This document shows, in pieces, positions 8,122 through 15,976 of a DNA stretch of 64,000 nucleotides (its first letter is position 1; every line of letters begins with the position of its first letter). The notes under the pieces are model-generated. The model was not told the DNA's origin and did not search any database. It worked only from the letters and a program-made list of their open reading frames with translations. Origin of the DNA: Dongia_B sp964406155 (lineage in GTDB: Bacteria > Pseudomonadota > Alphaproteobacteria > Dongiales > Dongiaceae). Location of the stretch: positions 4,136 through 68,135 of the forward strand of contig CAYOQR010000024.1 in NCBI GenBank assembly GCA_964406155.1, given 5' to 3'. Position numbers and translations under genes: made by a program.

Positions 8122-8262
8122 ACACCCCTCACCCCAACCCTCTCCCCGTTGTCACGGGGAGAGGGAGATTTTGTCGTCTCTCACGCGAGATGATCGAGCA
8201 ATACAAACGATTAAGCTCCCTCGCCCCACGTGAGTGGGGAGAGGGTTGGGGTGAGGGGTGTT
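8122..8262. repeat. Dispersed repeat A, inverted pair
   Basis: The left arm (8122-8166) carries a CCCCGTTGTCACGGGG hairpin. The right arm (8216-8262) is its inverted counterpart, with CCCCACGTGAGTGGGG in the equivalent position. The spacer has about 50 bases. Nothing else is seen between the BKACE remnant and the lipoprotein gene. Confidence 0.85.
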
Positions 8263-8324
8263 GGCGACAGACTAGGTATTGCCGTTTGCCTGTGTAGCCG
8301 GATAGCGGCAGACCGCTTCCGCCA

Positions 8325-9092
8325 TCACTTGAAACTGTCGGCGACACCCTTGGCGAGGTGGGGCAGGGTGGCGCGGAGGCCGGCGGCGACTTTGGCGGGC
8401 TTGTCGAGCAGCTCGCCGCCATTCTTGAACTCGTATTCGCCGATGCAGCTCAGCACCGGATCGTGGGTGCGCATCGCGGCGGGATCGGCGCAGTAATAGG
8501 TCCGCTGCAGGATCACCTTGCCGCTCTTCACATCGGTCAGCCGTGCATCCAGGCGGATGGCGGGCCGATAGGGCTTGCCGCCGCCATGGGCATAGCCGGC
8601 CCAGGGAATGACGAGATCGAGGACGGCATCGGCGGCGCCGACCGCCGGCTGCTGCGACTGCAGCGGATTGGCGAGGAACTGGGCCGGCTGTGGATGTGGC
8701 ACGCTCACCACCGTCACCTGGTAGCCCTTGCTGCTCAGGGCCTCGCTGATCTCGGTGGTGAGATCGGGGCCGAGCAGCAGGTCCTGCTTGCCGAGATTGT
8801 CCTTGAAGGCCTGGACCGTGCGATTGGGCGCCGGGGCCTTGGGCAGATGGTCCAGGGCGACGAAGGCGCCGCCCGGCCAGCGCAGTTCGTAGTAACCGGG
8901 TTCCGCCGGGGCGATCACCGCGATCTTGCGGGCCGCCATGACGCTCTTCGTATCGACCAGCGCGACCGGCTTCGGCGCGCAGGCCGTGGTGGCGGTCAGC
9001 GCCGCCAAGGCCGCGACGGGCAGCAGGCGTGCCGCCCATTTCTTCGCCGCCGATCTTTTCGCCGCCCTTATTTTCAATGTCATGCTCAGCAT
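8325..9092 (-). CDS. Lipoprotein, paralogue of the adjacent one
   Basis: The 255-residue product has a long basic leader, a hydrophobic core and a lipobox ending LTATTAC, so it should be lipid-anchored. GGGGGA lies 6 nt before ATG 9092. The mature domain includes APAEPGYYELRWPGG, a helix DLTTEISEALSSKGYQV, a strand block DAVLDLVIPWAGYAHGGG and RLDARLTDVKSGKVI. It shares this order of blocks with the next gene (9258-10013), so the two are tandem paralogues. No enzymatic motif is visible. The alpha/beta pattern with LDARLTD resembles outer-membrane assembly or CsgG/DUF4136-like lipoproteins, but I cannot assign it. Confidence 0.7.
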   Translation of the reverse strand: MLSMTLKIRAAKRSAAKKWAARLLPVAALAALTATTACAPKPVALVDTKSVMAARKIAVIAPAEPGYYELRWPGGAFVALDHLPKAPAPNRTVQAFKDNLGKQDLLLGPDLTTEISEALSSKGYQVTVVSVPHPQPAQFLANPLQSQQPAVGAADAVLDLVIPWAGYAHGGGKPYRPAIRLDARLTDVKSGKVILQRTYYCADPAAMRTHDPVLSCIGEYEFKNGGELLDKPAKVAAGLRATLPHLAKGVADSFK

Positions 9093-9257
9093 CGACTATC
9101 CCCCAAGATATTCACTCAGACAGCCCCTCAAGGCGAGGCCGTGTCTTCGCCGCCAACCAAAAGCTGCATTTTCTGTCATCGAAGCTACGTGAGCGGATAG
9201 CCGCAAGCAAGGCGGTTCCGCCGCCGGCACGGTTGATCGGATGTCGGGTGGATGCCG

Positions 9258-10013
9258 CTATTTGGCCCGCCGCAGATCCGTGCCGATCGTCCCGGCAATC
9301 GGCGCGACGCTGGAGCGCAGGCCGGCCGCCGCGCGTTCGGGCTCCTTGATCAGATCGCCGCCGCCGCAAAAGGCATAGCCGGGAGTGGGCTGCAGCATCT
9401 GATAGCCGAGCCCGCCTTGCGGCCGCGTATTGGCATAGGAGATGGTGTTGCGATAGAGCAGGCGCTGCGTCTTGAGCTCGGTCAGCTCCGCCTGCAACGT
9501 CACGGCCGGTTCATAGGGCAGGCCGGTGGAATAGCCATAGCCGGCGCCGAGCAAGACCAGGTCGAGCACGGCATCGCCCTTATCCTTGAACGCGGTGAAA
9601 TCCTTATGCATCTCACCCGGCGGTGGGGCCGGCAGGTCGACCAGTTCGACCTGATAGCCATCCTGTCGCAGCTTGTCGGCGATCGCGGCGGTCATGTCGC
9701 TGCCAAGCGTCACCTTCTGCGTCGCGATGCCGGCGCGGAATTTCTGATTGGTTTCGTTTTCCGACTGTGCACCGGCGATGATCTGGCCGAGCAGCGAGCC
9801 ATTGCCGGTGAGGCTGGCGGATGAGCCGTTCGAGCCGACCAGATAGCGTTCCGGCTCCTGCACCTTGACCATGACGATGCGCTGCAGGCCACCGGCCGAT
9901 TTGCTGTCGAACGTTTGCGGCGTTGAACAGGCCGCCAGTAGCACAAGAATGATCAGGGACGGCACGCCCGAGAAAGACGTGATGGCCGCCCATCGCTCCA
10001 AGAAACCCGACAT
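9258..10013 (-). CDS. Lipoprotein, second of a tandem paralogous pair
   Basis: The protein of about 251 residues starts at ATG 10013, with GGGGGAA immediately upstream. The upstream TTG at 10025 would place that ribosome site inside the gene. A lipobox ILVLLAAC follows a hydrophobic stretch. The mature part has LGSDMTAAIADKLRQDGYQV, DAVLDLVLLGAGYGYSTG and VTLQAELTELKTQRLLYRN, which align block by block with the neighbouring lipoprotein. Gene spacing is about 165 bases with no other gene, so both are probably co-transcribed. A Gly/Ser/Asn-rich insert near residue 60 (SNGSSASLTGNGSLLG) is absent from the paralogue. Confidence 0.7.
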   Translation of the reverse strand: MSGFLERWAAITSFSGVPSLIILVLLAACSTPQTFDSKSAGGLQRIVMVKVQEPERYLVGSNGSSASLTGNGSLLGQIIAGAQSENETNQKFRAGIATQKVTLGSDMTAAIADKLRQDGYQVELVDLPAPPPGEMHKDFTAFKDKGDAVLDLVLLGAGYGYSTGLPYEPAVTLQAELTELKTQRLLYRNTISYANTRPQGGLGYQMLQPTPGYAFCGGGDLIKEPERAAAGLRSSVAPIAGTIGTDLRRAK

Positions 10014-10339
10014 TGATTCCCCCAACAGAAACAGGTCGCTCCGTTGGCAGGCTAGGTGACTCGCGTGCCGGCGGCAAGAGGCGCAGGGCTGACGCTCTTC
10101 AGGCGGATGACCTGGATCGCGTTTGAATGGGTGGAGGACGATGGGCGGCGGGGTGGAACAAGTGAGGCGGAGCGGGGCGGGCTAGGCGCACACCACGGAG
10201 AGAACGTCGCGATGCCGGGACACGGCAGCGCCGGAATGCAACAGGCGGAAACGCAACGGCCGGGAGTGCAACGGTCCAGAATGCAGTCGCCCCGACCGCA
10301 CCCGTCCAGGACGCACCCGTCCAGGACGCAGCAGCGGCG
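10014..10339. other. Intergenic stretch with a 15-bp tandem array
   Basis: The stretch contains two identical copies of ACGCACCCGTCCAGG near 10301-10330 plus a decayed preceding copy. A 98-codon plus frame (10056-10352) covers it, but it is low complexity and has no family resemblance, so I do not call it. Confidence 0.55.
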
Positions 10340-10537
10340 TCATCGCTTCTGACCGTTCTGTTTCGGCCGACGCAGTTTCTTCCGCGTCTCCTCCATCAGG
10401 CGCCGGACATCGCCCTCATTGATGCCATCGGCACGCCAGAGCGCCGGCATGACGGGATCGGAGAGAAGCTCGTCCAGGGTGACTTCGCCGTCGAAGAAAT
10501 AGTGGGGGCGGGATCGTTGCGGCTGCATCTGCATCAT
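10340..10537 (-). CDS. Small protein, paralogue of the one at 11726-12007
   Basis: This 65-residue protein has the core TLDELLSDPVMPALWRADGI followed by a charged helix (NEGDVRRLMEETRKKL) and a basic tail. The same core, TLDELFADPIMSALWRAHGI, occurs in the gene at 11726-12007. Repetition of the core in two otherwise different frames is good evidence that both are genes. The ribosome site is weak (GAG 8 nt upstream). Function is unknown. The helical, charged tail could bind a partner protein or nucleic acid. Confidence 0.65.
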   Translation of the reverse strand: MMQMQPQRSRPHYFFDGEVTLDELLSDPVMPALWRADGINEGDVRRLMEETRKKLRRPKQNGQKR

Positions 10538-11118
10538 GGCGTCTCACTTTCAGTCTGGTGTTGCAGTCTGATCGTCGGCTTGTGGTGCGACCCTAGTCGG
10601 TGATCGTGGCGAGAGTTTGACCGGAGATGTTCGGAATGTGGTATTGGGCGTTGATCCGTCGTTCGTCGATTTTATTCACCGATATTTTATTCATCGGCTT
10701 TCGTTCACTGGCAGCGATCGACGATGCGATGAGGATGATACTGTCGCGCCACGAAGTTCCTGCGTCTCTGCGGCATTGTTGCGCAGAAGTTGATCGCCTG
10801 ACGTTCCAACGCATGAGGCTCGACGAACGATCCGTGAAAAATCTGGAATAACGGATGTCAGTCTGCGGTCATGCTTCGGCATCCGCGGCCAATGTCTGTC
10901 CCCAGGCTGACCAGTGCGCGACCGCATGCGTGATGCGAGCTTGGATCTTCAGATGTGCCGTTTGATGAGGCTCTCTTGAGGCGTTCTCCATCCATTGGGA
11001 TGAAGGGCTATCCGGTCGAGATTCCCCCTGATTTGATGGGAGGGCTCCGATGCGTTTCTTGCTAGAGGCATCATTGATGTTAGAGAGGCATCAAAGGCAC
11101 GCACCTCATGCGTGGCCA
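10538..11118. other. Intergenic stretch, no convincing gene
   Basis: This stretch of about 580 bases is AT-richer than its surroundings, especially 10660-10700. A 74-codon plus frame (10627-10851) begins next to a GGAG that is too close to the start, and I recognise no family in it. Antisense frames of similar length overlap it. I regard coding as possible but unsupported. Confidence 0.4.
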
Positions 11119-11291
11119 CCACCCCTCACCCCAACCCTCTCCCCGCAAGCGGGGCGAGGGAGCTCTGTCGTGGGTTTCGTGCATTGAAGTTCTTTCATTT
11201 GTCACCTTCCGGCAACGGCAATCGTGAGGGTGCAAGCGCAATGCAGAGCTGGAGAAACACTCCCTCGCCCCGCGATAGTGGGGAGAGGGAG
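11119..11291. repeat. Dispersed repeat A, inverted pair, right arm truncated
   Basis: The left arm (11119-11162) is complete with a CCCCGCAAGCGGGG hairpin. The right arm (11258-11291) keeps CTCCCTCGCCCC and the hairpin but stops after GAGAGGGAG and lacks the ggttggggtgaggggtg end found elsewhere. Confidence 0.8.
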
Positions 11292-11400
11292 TGTTTGCCA
11301 AGTGCAGACCGGCTACTTCGGCTACGGCCCGTCGTAACGGGACACGCCTTCAGCCTGCTCTAAAGGGCAGGGTGGAGACGACGGAAGCGGGAAGGGAAGC

Positions 11401-11476
11401 TAGGGAACGCCAAGGTGTCCACCGGCGCTTGGGGGCTCGCACGGTAGAACAGGGAGGACGGTCTTGGCGTTCCCTA
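11401..11476 (+). ncRNA. Candidate structured RNA (14-bp perfect stem)
   Basis: TAGGGAACGCCAAG (11401-11414) is the exact reverse complement of 11463-11476, enclosing 48 bases that include GGCGCTTGGGGGCTC. An AT-rich patch, CCTAAAAAACACAG, follows. No protein frame is convincing over 11300-11725. It does not match the SRP, 6S, tmRNA or RNase P motifs I looked for. It could be a small RNA, a terminator-like structure or a decayed mobile-element end, and the strand is not determined. Confidence 0.3.
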
Positions 11477-11725
11477 ACCTAAAAAACACAGCTTCGGGGC
11501 TTTAGTTCCCAGCGCTTGCGAAAATTATCCAATTTTTTCTCGCGTGCGCTTGAAAACCGGCAGCCGGCGCGTGCGGAAAACAAAACGGCCGGCAATTGGG
11601 CCGGCCGCCTGACGGGGATGTACTCGGTTGGTCTTGAACCGACTGGGAGGGGCCGGTTGGGGAATTCGGGCGCGCGATCAAGCACTCTGGCGATCAAGCG
11701 CTCTGTTGATCAAGCACTGGGATGA
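11477..11725. other. Intergenic stretch with a GC hairpin
   Basis: An 8-bp hairpin, CGGCCGGC with loop AATTGG, lies near 11587-11608, and a smaller inverted pair CGGTT/AACCG near 11623-11641. Frames on both strands here look like shadows. The stretch sits downstream of the small gene at 11726-12007 (minus strand) and could hold its terminator. Confidence 0.4.
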
Positions 11726-12007
11726 TCATGCACAAGGTTGACCGAACCAGGCGGCGAAGTGGTTGGGGGCCGGTGCGCGATGGGTTGACCGTGCCTTCAG
11801 CCGCCGTGTCGCCTCAGCGGCCGCATGCCGTGCATCGCTCTCGGTGATGCCATGGGCGCGCCAGAGGGCGGACATGATCGGATCGGCGAACAGCTCGTCC
11901 AACGTCGTTTCGACGGGCGTGATATCGTCAGTCAACGCGGTCGTAGTGGACCGGAGAGCGTCCGGCCGCTGCAACTGACTGCGATCGATCTTCTGCTGTT
12001 GAAACAT
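11726..12007 (-). CDS. Small protein, paralogue of the one at 10340-10537
   Basis: This 93-residue product starts at ATG 12007, with GAGGTGCGGG directly upstream. A longer frame back to 12115 lacks such a site. The centre carries TLDELFADPIMSALWRAHGI followed by TESDARHAAAEATRRLKAR, the same core and helix as its paralogue at 10340. The amino part (QQQKIDRSQLQRPDALRS) and the His/Pro-rich tail differ. No membrane segment or catalytic motif is visible. The function is unknown. Confidence 0.65.
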   Translation of the reverse strand: MFQQQKIDRSQLQRPDALRSTTTALTDDITPVETTLDELFADPIMSALWRAHGITESDARHAAAEATRRLKARSTHRAPAPNHFAAWFGQPCA

Positions 12008-12461
12008 CCCGCACCTCGTGTCTTTTCGCTGGGTTTCTATCTCGGCCTGTCTATATGTGTCTACATAGACATGGATCGTGGCGAGACTTGGGCAAGGCGA
12101 TGAATCTTTCGTCACGATAAAGTCAGTCGATAATCCATCGGCATGTGATCCAGCGCACAGTAGAGTCAGCTTGAGGCAAGATCCGGCATGTCGATGCGCT
12201 GGTTGCTTGTCGCGTTGCGCTGCGCTGCATCAAAGCCCCGCTGCTGGCGGGGGGATGCGCATCGGAGCCGGGCTGTGAGCCAGGGAGAGCGAACTTATGG
12301 GGCAGCATCGTTGTTAGAGGTTGAGTGAGGTTGTGCGAAAGTGTGCGTTTGAGCGGTTCGTTGGCGTCATGATGCAGAATGAGCGGGGTGGCCCGGGCCG
12401 GCTGGCGGACGCACAGGTTGGCGGACGCACAGGCTGGCGGACGCACCGGCAGGAGGATGCG
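12008..12461. other. Intergenic stretch ending in a 16-bp tandem array
   Basis: No gene is supported over the first 390 bases. At 12401-12446 there are nearly three copies of a 16-mer, GCTGGCGGACGCACAG, directly before the ribosome binding site of the next gene. A frame on the plus strand continues through the array, but the good ribosome site places the start after it. Confidence 0.5.
12401..12446. repeat. 16-bp tandem array in a 5' leader
   Basis: The copies lie at 12401-12416, 12417-12432 and 12433-12446 and differ by one base. The array ends 4 bases before the AGGAGG ribosome binding site of the SRPBCC gene. Confidence 0.85.
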
Positions 12462-13028
12462 ATGAGCGGTTTCGGTGATTTCACGGAGGCGGATACTTTC
12501 CGGCTGGCCCGGCTGATCCGGGCGAAGCCGGCCCAGGTCTGGGCCTTCCTGACCGAGCCGGTGAAACTGGCGACCTGGCTGGCGGAGGCCGCGATCGATT
12601 TGCGCCTGGGCGGCCGCGTGCAACTGGCGATATTGCAGAAGGGTGAGACGCCGGCGCCGGAGGATCGCATGCTGGTTCGTGGCGTCATCACGCGCTGCGA
12701 TACCGAACGGGTGCTGGCCTATACTTGGCGCGGCAGCATGCCCATGCCCGGTGCGGCACCTGGCGCTGCCGAGCTGGAAACCGAAGTGGCCTTCGAGCTG
12801 AGCGCGCAGGGTGAGAAGACGCAGCTCGTCCTTCTGCATCGCCGCCTCGCGCCGGACTGGCTGGTGCCGGTCGCCTGCGGCTGGCATCTCTCGATCGAGG
12901 ATCTGGCGGCCCGTGTACTGGGCCAGGAGCCGCTTCCCGTCGCGGCACGATGGCAGGCCGTCATGCCGGAATATCGGCTGCGGGCCGAGCGCTTGCCGGC
13001 GGACAAGGCCGCCGGCACCATCCGATAG
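12462..13028 (+). CDS. SRPBCC / AHSA1 domain protein
   Basis: The 188-residue protein starts at ATG 12462, five bases after AGGAGG. It has the AHSA1-like SRPBCC layout: an opening strand FRLARLIRAKPAQVWAFLTE, the helix VKLATWLAEA, then GGRVQLAIL, VRGVITRCDTERVLAYTW and a central strand block ending KTQLVLLHRRL. The last helix is HLSIEDLAARVLG. Members bind hydrophobic ligands or act as stress-related cochaperone-like proteins. They are often found in ArsR/AHSA1 pairs, but no ArsR gene is adjacent here. No ligand can be inferred. Confidence 0.75.
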   Translation: MSGFGDFTEADTFRLARLIRAKPAQVWAFLTEPVKLATWLAEAAIDLRLGGRVQLAILQKGETPAPEDRMLVRGVITRCDTERVLAYTWRGSMPMPGAAPGAAELETEVAFELSAQGEKTQLVLLHRRLAPDWLVPVACGWHLSIEDLAARVLGQEPLPVAARWQAVMPEYRLRAERLPADKAAGTIR

Positions 13029-13065
13029 AGCCCTTACGCCAGCCGTCTCTTATGCGGGCATCCTC

Positions 13066-14427
13066 TTACGCCGGCATCGGTGCCGCTTCGCGCTTGCGGC
13101 CGGCGATCATCAGCGAGAGCAGGGCCGCGAGCAGGCCGGTCAGGCCGGCGATGACGAAGGCATCGACGTAATTGCCCTGGGTGGTGCGCAGATAGCCGCC
13201 GAGGAAGCTGGCGCTGGCGGCGCCGATCTGATGGCCGGCGGCGATCCAGCCGAAGACGATGGGGGCGTCGCGATCGCCGAAGGCTTCGCTGGCGAGACGC
13301 AAGGTCGGCGGCACCGTGGCGATCCAGTCGAGGCCGTAGAAGACGCCGAACAGGGTCAGGCTGTAGACCGAGAAATCGGAATAGGGGAGATAGACCAGCG
13401 ACAGCCCGCGCAGCCCGTAATACACAAAGAGCAGCTTGCGGGAGTCGAAGCGATCGGTCAGCCAGCCCGAGGCCGTGGTGCCGAAGAGATCGAAGAAGCC
13501 CATCAGCGCCAGCAGCCCGGCGGCCTTCACCTCGGGGATGCCCATATCGCCGCACAGTGCGATCAGATGCGTGCCGACCAGGCCGTTGGTGGTGAAGCCG
13601 CAGATGAAGAAGGTGGCGAAGAGCAACCAGAAAGCACGGTGCTGCATGGCCCGGATCAGGGTGCCGAGGGTGCGCGAGGCGATGTCCTTGGCCTGCAGCG
13701 GCGGCGGGTCCTGGTAATCGCGGTCGGCACCATAGGGGACGAGGCCGAGACGGCTCGGGCGCTCCGGCAGCAGGAACAGCACCAGCGGTATCAGCGCCGC
13801 GCAGCAGATGGCGATGGTCCAGACCACCGGCCGCCAGCCGCCGTTTTGTGCCAAGGCCGCCAGGATCGGCATGAAGATGAGATTGCCGGTGGCGGTGCTG
13901 GCCGTCAGCAGGCCCATGACGAGGCCGCGATTGCTGCGGAACCAGCGATTGACCACGGTGGCGCCCAGCACGATGGCGACGCAGCCGGTGCCGAGCCCCG
14001 AGAGCACACCCCAGGTCAATATCAGATGCCAGGGCTCGCTCATCAGCGAACTGGCTGCCGTCGCCGCCGACATCAGCGCCAGCGCGCCGATCATGGTGCG
14101 GCGGATGCCGACGCTCTCCATCAGCGCGGCGGCGAAGGGGCCGACCATGCCATAAAGGAAGATGCCGATCGCCGCCGAGAGCGAGATGATATCGCGGTTC
14201 CAGCCGAAGCTCTTTTCCAGGGGCAGGATGAGGACGCCCGGTGCCCCGCGCACGCCGGCCGAGATCAGCAGCGCCAGGAAGACCACGCCGGCCACCACGA
14301 AGGCGTATTTCTGCCCCAGCCCGAAACGGCCGGGAACGGCGGCTGCAGCGGCGGAAGGCTGGCCGCCGGAGGGTTGACCGTGGGAAGGCTGACCGGCGGA
14401 AGACTGGTGCGGCGTCGGTTCGGACAT
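13066..14427 (-). CDS. MFS transporter (monocarboxylate/OxlT-like)
   Basis: The 453-residue protein has twelve hydrophobic segments in two halves, with a central cytoplasmic loop around 225-265 (FLLPERPSRLGLVPYG...). The motif GWLTDRFDSRKLLFV in the second half matches the MFS loop between helices 8 and 9. The first about 30 residues are a GQPSx pentapeptide array (15-bp units, 14354-14413). The gene is divergent from a TetR gene across a long inverted repeat, so TetR control is likely. The substrate is unknown; related carriers move organic acids or drugs. Confidence 0.8.
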   Translation of the reverse strand: MSEPTPHQSSAGQPSHGQPSGGQPSAAAAAVPGRFGLGQKYAFVVAGVVFLALLISAGVRGAPGVLILPLEKSFGWNRDIISLSAAIGIFLYGMVGPFAAALMESVGIRRTMIGALALMSAATAASSLMSEPWHLILTWGVLSGLGTGCVAIVLGATVVNRWFRSNRGLVMGLLTASTATGNLIFMPILAALAQNGGWRPVVWTIAICCAALIPLVLFLLPERPSRLGLVPYGADRDYQDPPPLQAKDIASRTLGTLIRAMQHRAFWLLFATFFICGFTTNGLVGTHLIALCGDMGIPEVKAAGLLALMGFFDLFGTTASGWLTDRFDSRKLLFVYYGLRGLSLVYLPYSDFSVYSLTLFGVFYGLDWIATVPPTLRLASEAFGDRDAPIVFGWIAAGHQIGAASASFLGGYLRTTQGNYVDAFVIAGLTGLLAALLSLMIAGRKREAAPMPA

Positions 14428-14439
14428 TATATTATGCCT

Positions 14440-14497
14440 ATGTTACTGAACGGTACGTCACGAGATGCTTGCCAGAGTACGTACCGTTCAGTAACAT
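14440..14497. promoter_or_regulatory. Large TetR operator, two 19-bp inverted arms
   Basis: ATGTTACTGAACGGTACGT (14440-14458) is exactly repeated in reverse complement at 14479-14497, with 20 bases between. It lies midway between the divergent MFS (start 14427) and TetR (start 14526) genes. Each arm contains the partly palindromic ACGGTACGT. Two regulator dimers, one per arm, would block both promoters. Confidence 0.8.
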
Positions 14498-14525
14498 CGT
14501 CAAGTGGATTTTGCGGCGGTCAATC

Positions 14526-15362
14526 ATGACAACGAAAAACACGAAACGGCAACAGGCCGGAGAGACGGAGAACCGGGAGGCGGGGCGGCGGCAAGCCGGG
14601 CCGGCAGCGCGCGCCGTTGGCGGTTCTTCAGATGATATCTCCCTGGGTGAGACTTCCTCAGGCGATACCTCCTCAGGCAATATTCCCCCAGGTGATGTCT
14701 CCCCGAATGACGTCCCTTCGGGTGCGCGCCCTCTGGGCGGCATCGGGGGTGACGACAAACTGGTGATCGTCGACAGCCTGGCGGCGCGAGCAGAAAAACC
14801 CGTGCGGGCCGCCGACCGCATCCGTCAGACGGCCTGGGACCTGTTCTATCACCAGGGCATCCGGGCCGTGGGGGTGGATGAGATCGTCACCCAGGCCGGC
14901 GTCACCAAGCCCAGCCTCTATCGCAATTTCGCGTCCAAGGACGAGTTGGCCGCCGCGTATCTACGCGATTACGACGCCGAATTCTGTCGCCGGCTCGATG
15001 CCGCCATCGCCGATCATCCCGGCAATCCCAAGGAACAGATCCTCAGCTATCTGCGAGGCCTCGGCCAGCGCGCGAGCCAGGACGGCTATCGCGGCTGCGG
15101 CCTGAGCAATGCGGCGGTGGAATATCCGGAGCCGGATCATCCGGCGCGCCTCGTCGCCATCGACAACAAGCGCAACCTGCGCCAACGCCTGCGCGACCTC
15201 GCCCGCGAGATGGGCGCCGACGATCCCGATCAGCTCGGCGACGGCCTGCTGCTCCTGTTGGAAGGCACCTACAGTTCCGGCCAGCTCTTCGGCGCCGGCG
15301 GCCCCGCCGTCAACCTCGCTTCCATCGCCGAAAAACTGATCGCAGCCAGCGGGGTGAAGTAG
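14526..15362 (+). CDS. TetR family regulator with long repetitive amino extension
   Basis: The 278-residue protein is long for the family. The TetR helix-turn-helix starts only near residue 98: RIRQTAWDLFYHQGIRAVGV, then QAGVTKPSLYRNFASKDELA. The effector domain follows, with RGCGLSNAAVEYPEPDHPAR, typical of the AcrR-like group containing a conserved Cys-Gly-Leu. The first 90 residues are polar and disordered. They include five pentapeptide units of the type G-x-T-S-S / G-D-V-S-P, encoded by five 15-bp repeats (14640-14714). A later start after the array cannot be excluded. It is probably the repressor of the divergent MFS gene and of itself. Confidence 0.8.
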   Translation: MTTKNTKRQQAGETENREAGRRQAGPAARAVGGSSDDISLGETSSGDTSSGNIPPGDVSPNDVPSGARPLGGIGGDDKLVIVDSLAARAEKPVRAADRIRQTAWDLFYHQGIRAVGVDEIVTQAGVTKPSLYRNFASKDELAAAYLRDYDAEFCRRLDAAIADHPGNPKEQILSYLRGLGQRASQDGYRGCGLSNAAVEYPEPDHPARLVAIDNKRNLRQRLRDLAREMGADDPDQLGDGLLLLLEGTYSSGQLFGAGGPAVNLASIAEKLIAASGVK

Positions 15363-15653
15363 AAGCGCCAGCCACGAGTATCATGCTTCTGTTTCCAGCC
15401 TGAAGGGCGCCCGAGCAGGCATCAGGTTGCCGTGCGGCAAGGCTGGTTGATGGCTTCGGTACTTTCTTATTCGGTGCTACTAAGCTTATGGGAGCCGCAT
15501 GAAATTACCGATTCCGGCTCTGGTCCAAATCATTTCAGCAAGCAACTGTCGAACTCCCTAATTTTGAGATGTTGAAGCGCGATGCTTTTAGGGTGAAGTA
15601 TGGTTGCTTCAACCTGAAAACACCGCACCCTAATTTATGGAATAGAGACGGAT

Positions 15654-15956
15654 TCAGTTCACAAGCGGCGCCTCTATGTTTCTGGCGATGAGGGAGATCG
15701 TGTCTCCCGACTGCATTTCAATCTCAAGCTTGTACAGCCCGTCCACCAATCTCTCTGGGCCAGCCGTCATATTGATATGGACGCTGCGTCCCCAGCTTTT
15801 CATACAAGGGACGTGAAGATCCGTGACACCTTCTGCCCGAATGGCTCCGGTCATCGCGTAGCCTTTGTAGTTGATCGTGACGGATTGCTCCTCCCAGTCG
15901 AAAAGAATGGAGAGCAGCACGTGATCATGTAATGCCCGGGCAGTCATCTCGACCAT
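15654..15956 (-). CDS. Small soluble protein of unknown function
   Basis: The 100-residue protein starts at an ATG preceded closely by GGGGGAA. It is predicted to be beta-rich: LLSILFDWEEQSVTINY, AIRAEGVTDLHVPCMKSWG, VHINMTAGP and LYKLEIEMQSGDTISLIA. No signal, membrane segment or catalytic motif is visible. Size and beta pattern resemble small immunity-type proteins of contact-dependent or secretion-linked toxins, and it lies near the PAAR/gpV pair. That link is speculation from position only. Confidence 0.6.
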   Translation of the reverse strand: MVEMTARALHDHVLLSILFDWEEQSVTINYKGYAMTGAIRAEGVTDLHVPCMKSWGRSVHINMTAGPERLVDGLYKLEIEMQSGDTISLIARNIEAPLVN

Positions 15957-15976
15957 TTTCCCCCGTGATACTGCAC

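Noticed and set aside
10056..10352. Plus frame of 98 codons
   Set aside because: It is low complexity, built partly from a 15-bp array, without homology or a convincing ribosome site.
11400..11700. SRP, 6S, tmRNA or RNase P RNA
   Set aside because: None of the conserved motifs I know, such as the SRP GGAA-loop element or the RNase P GAGGAAAGTCC motif, are present.
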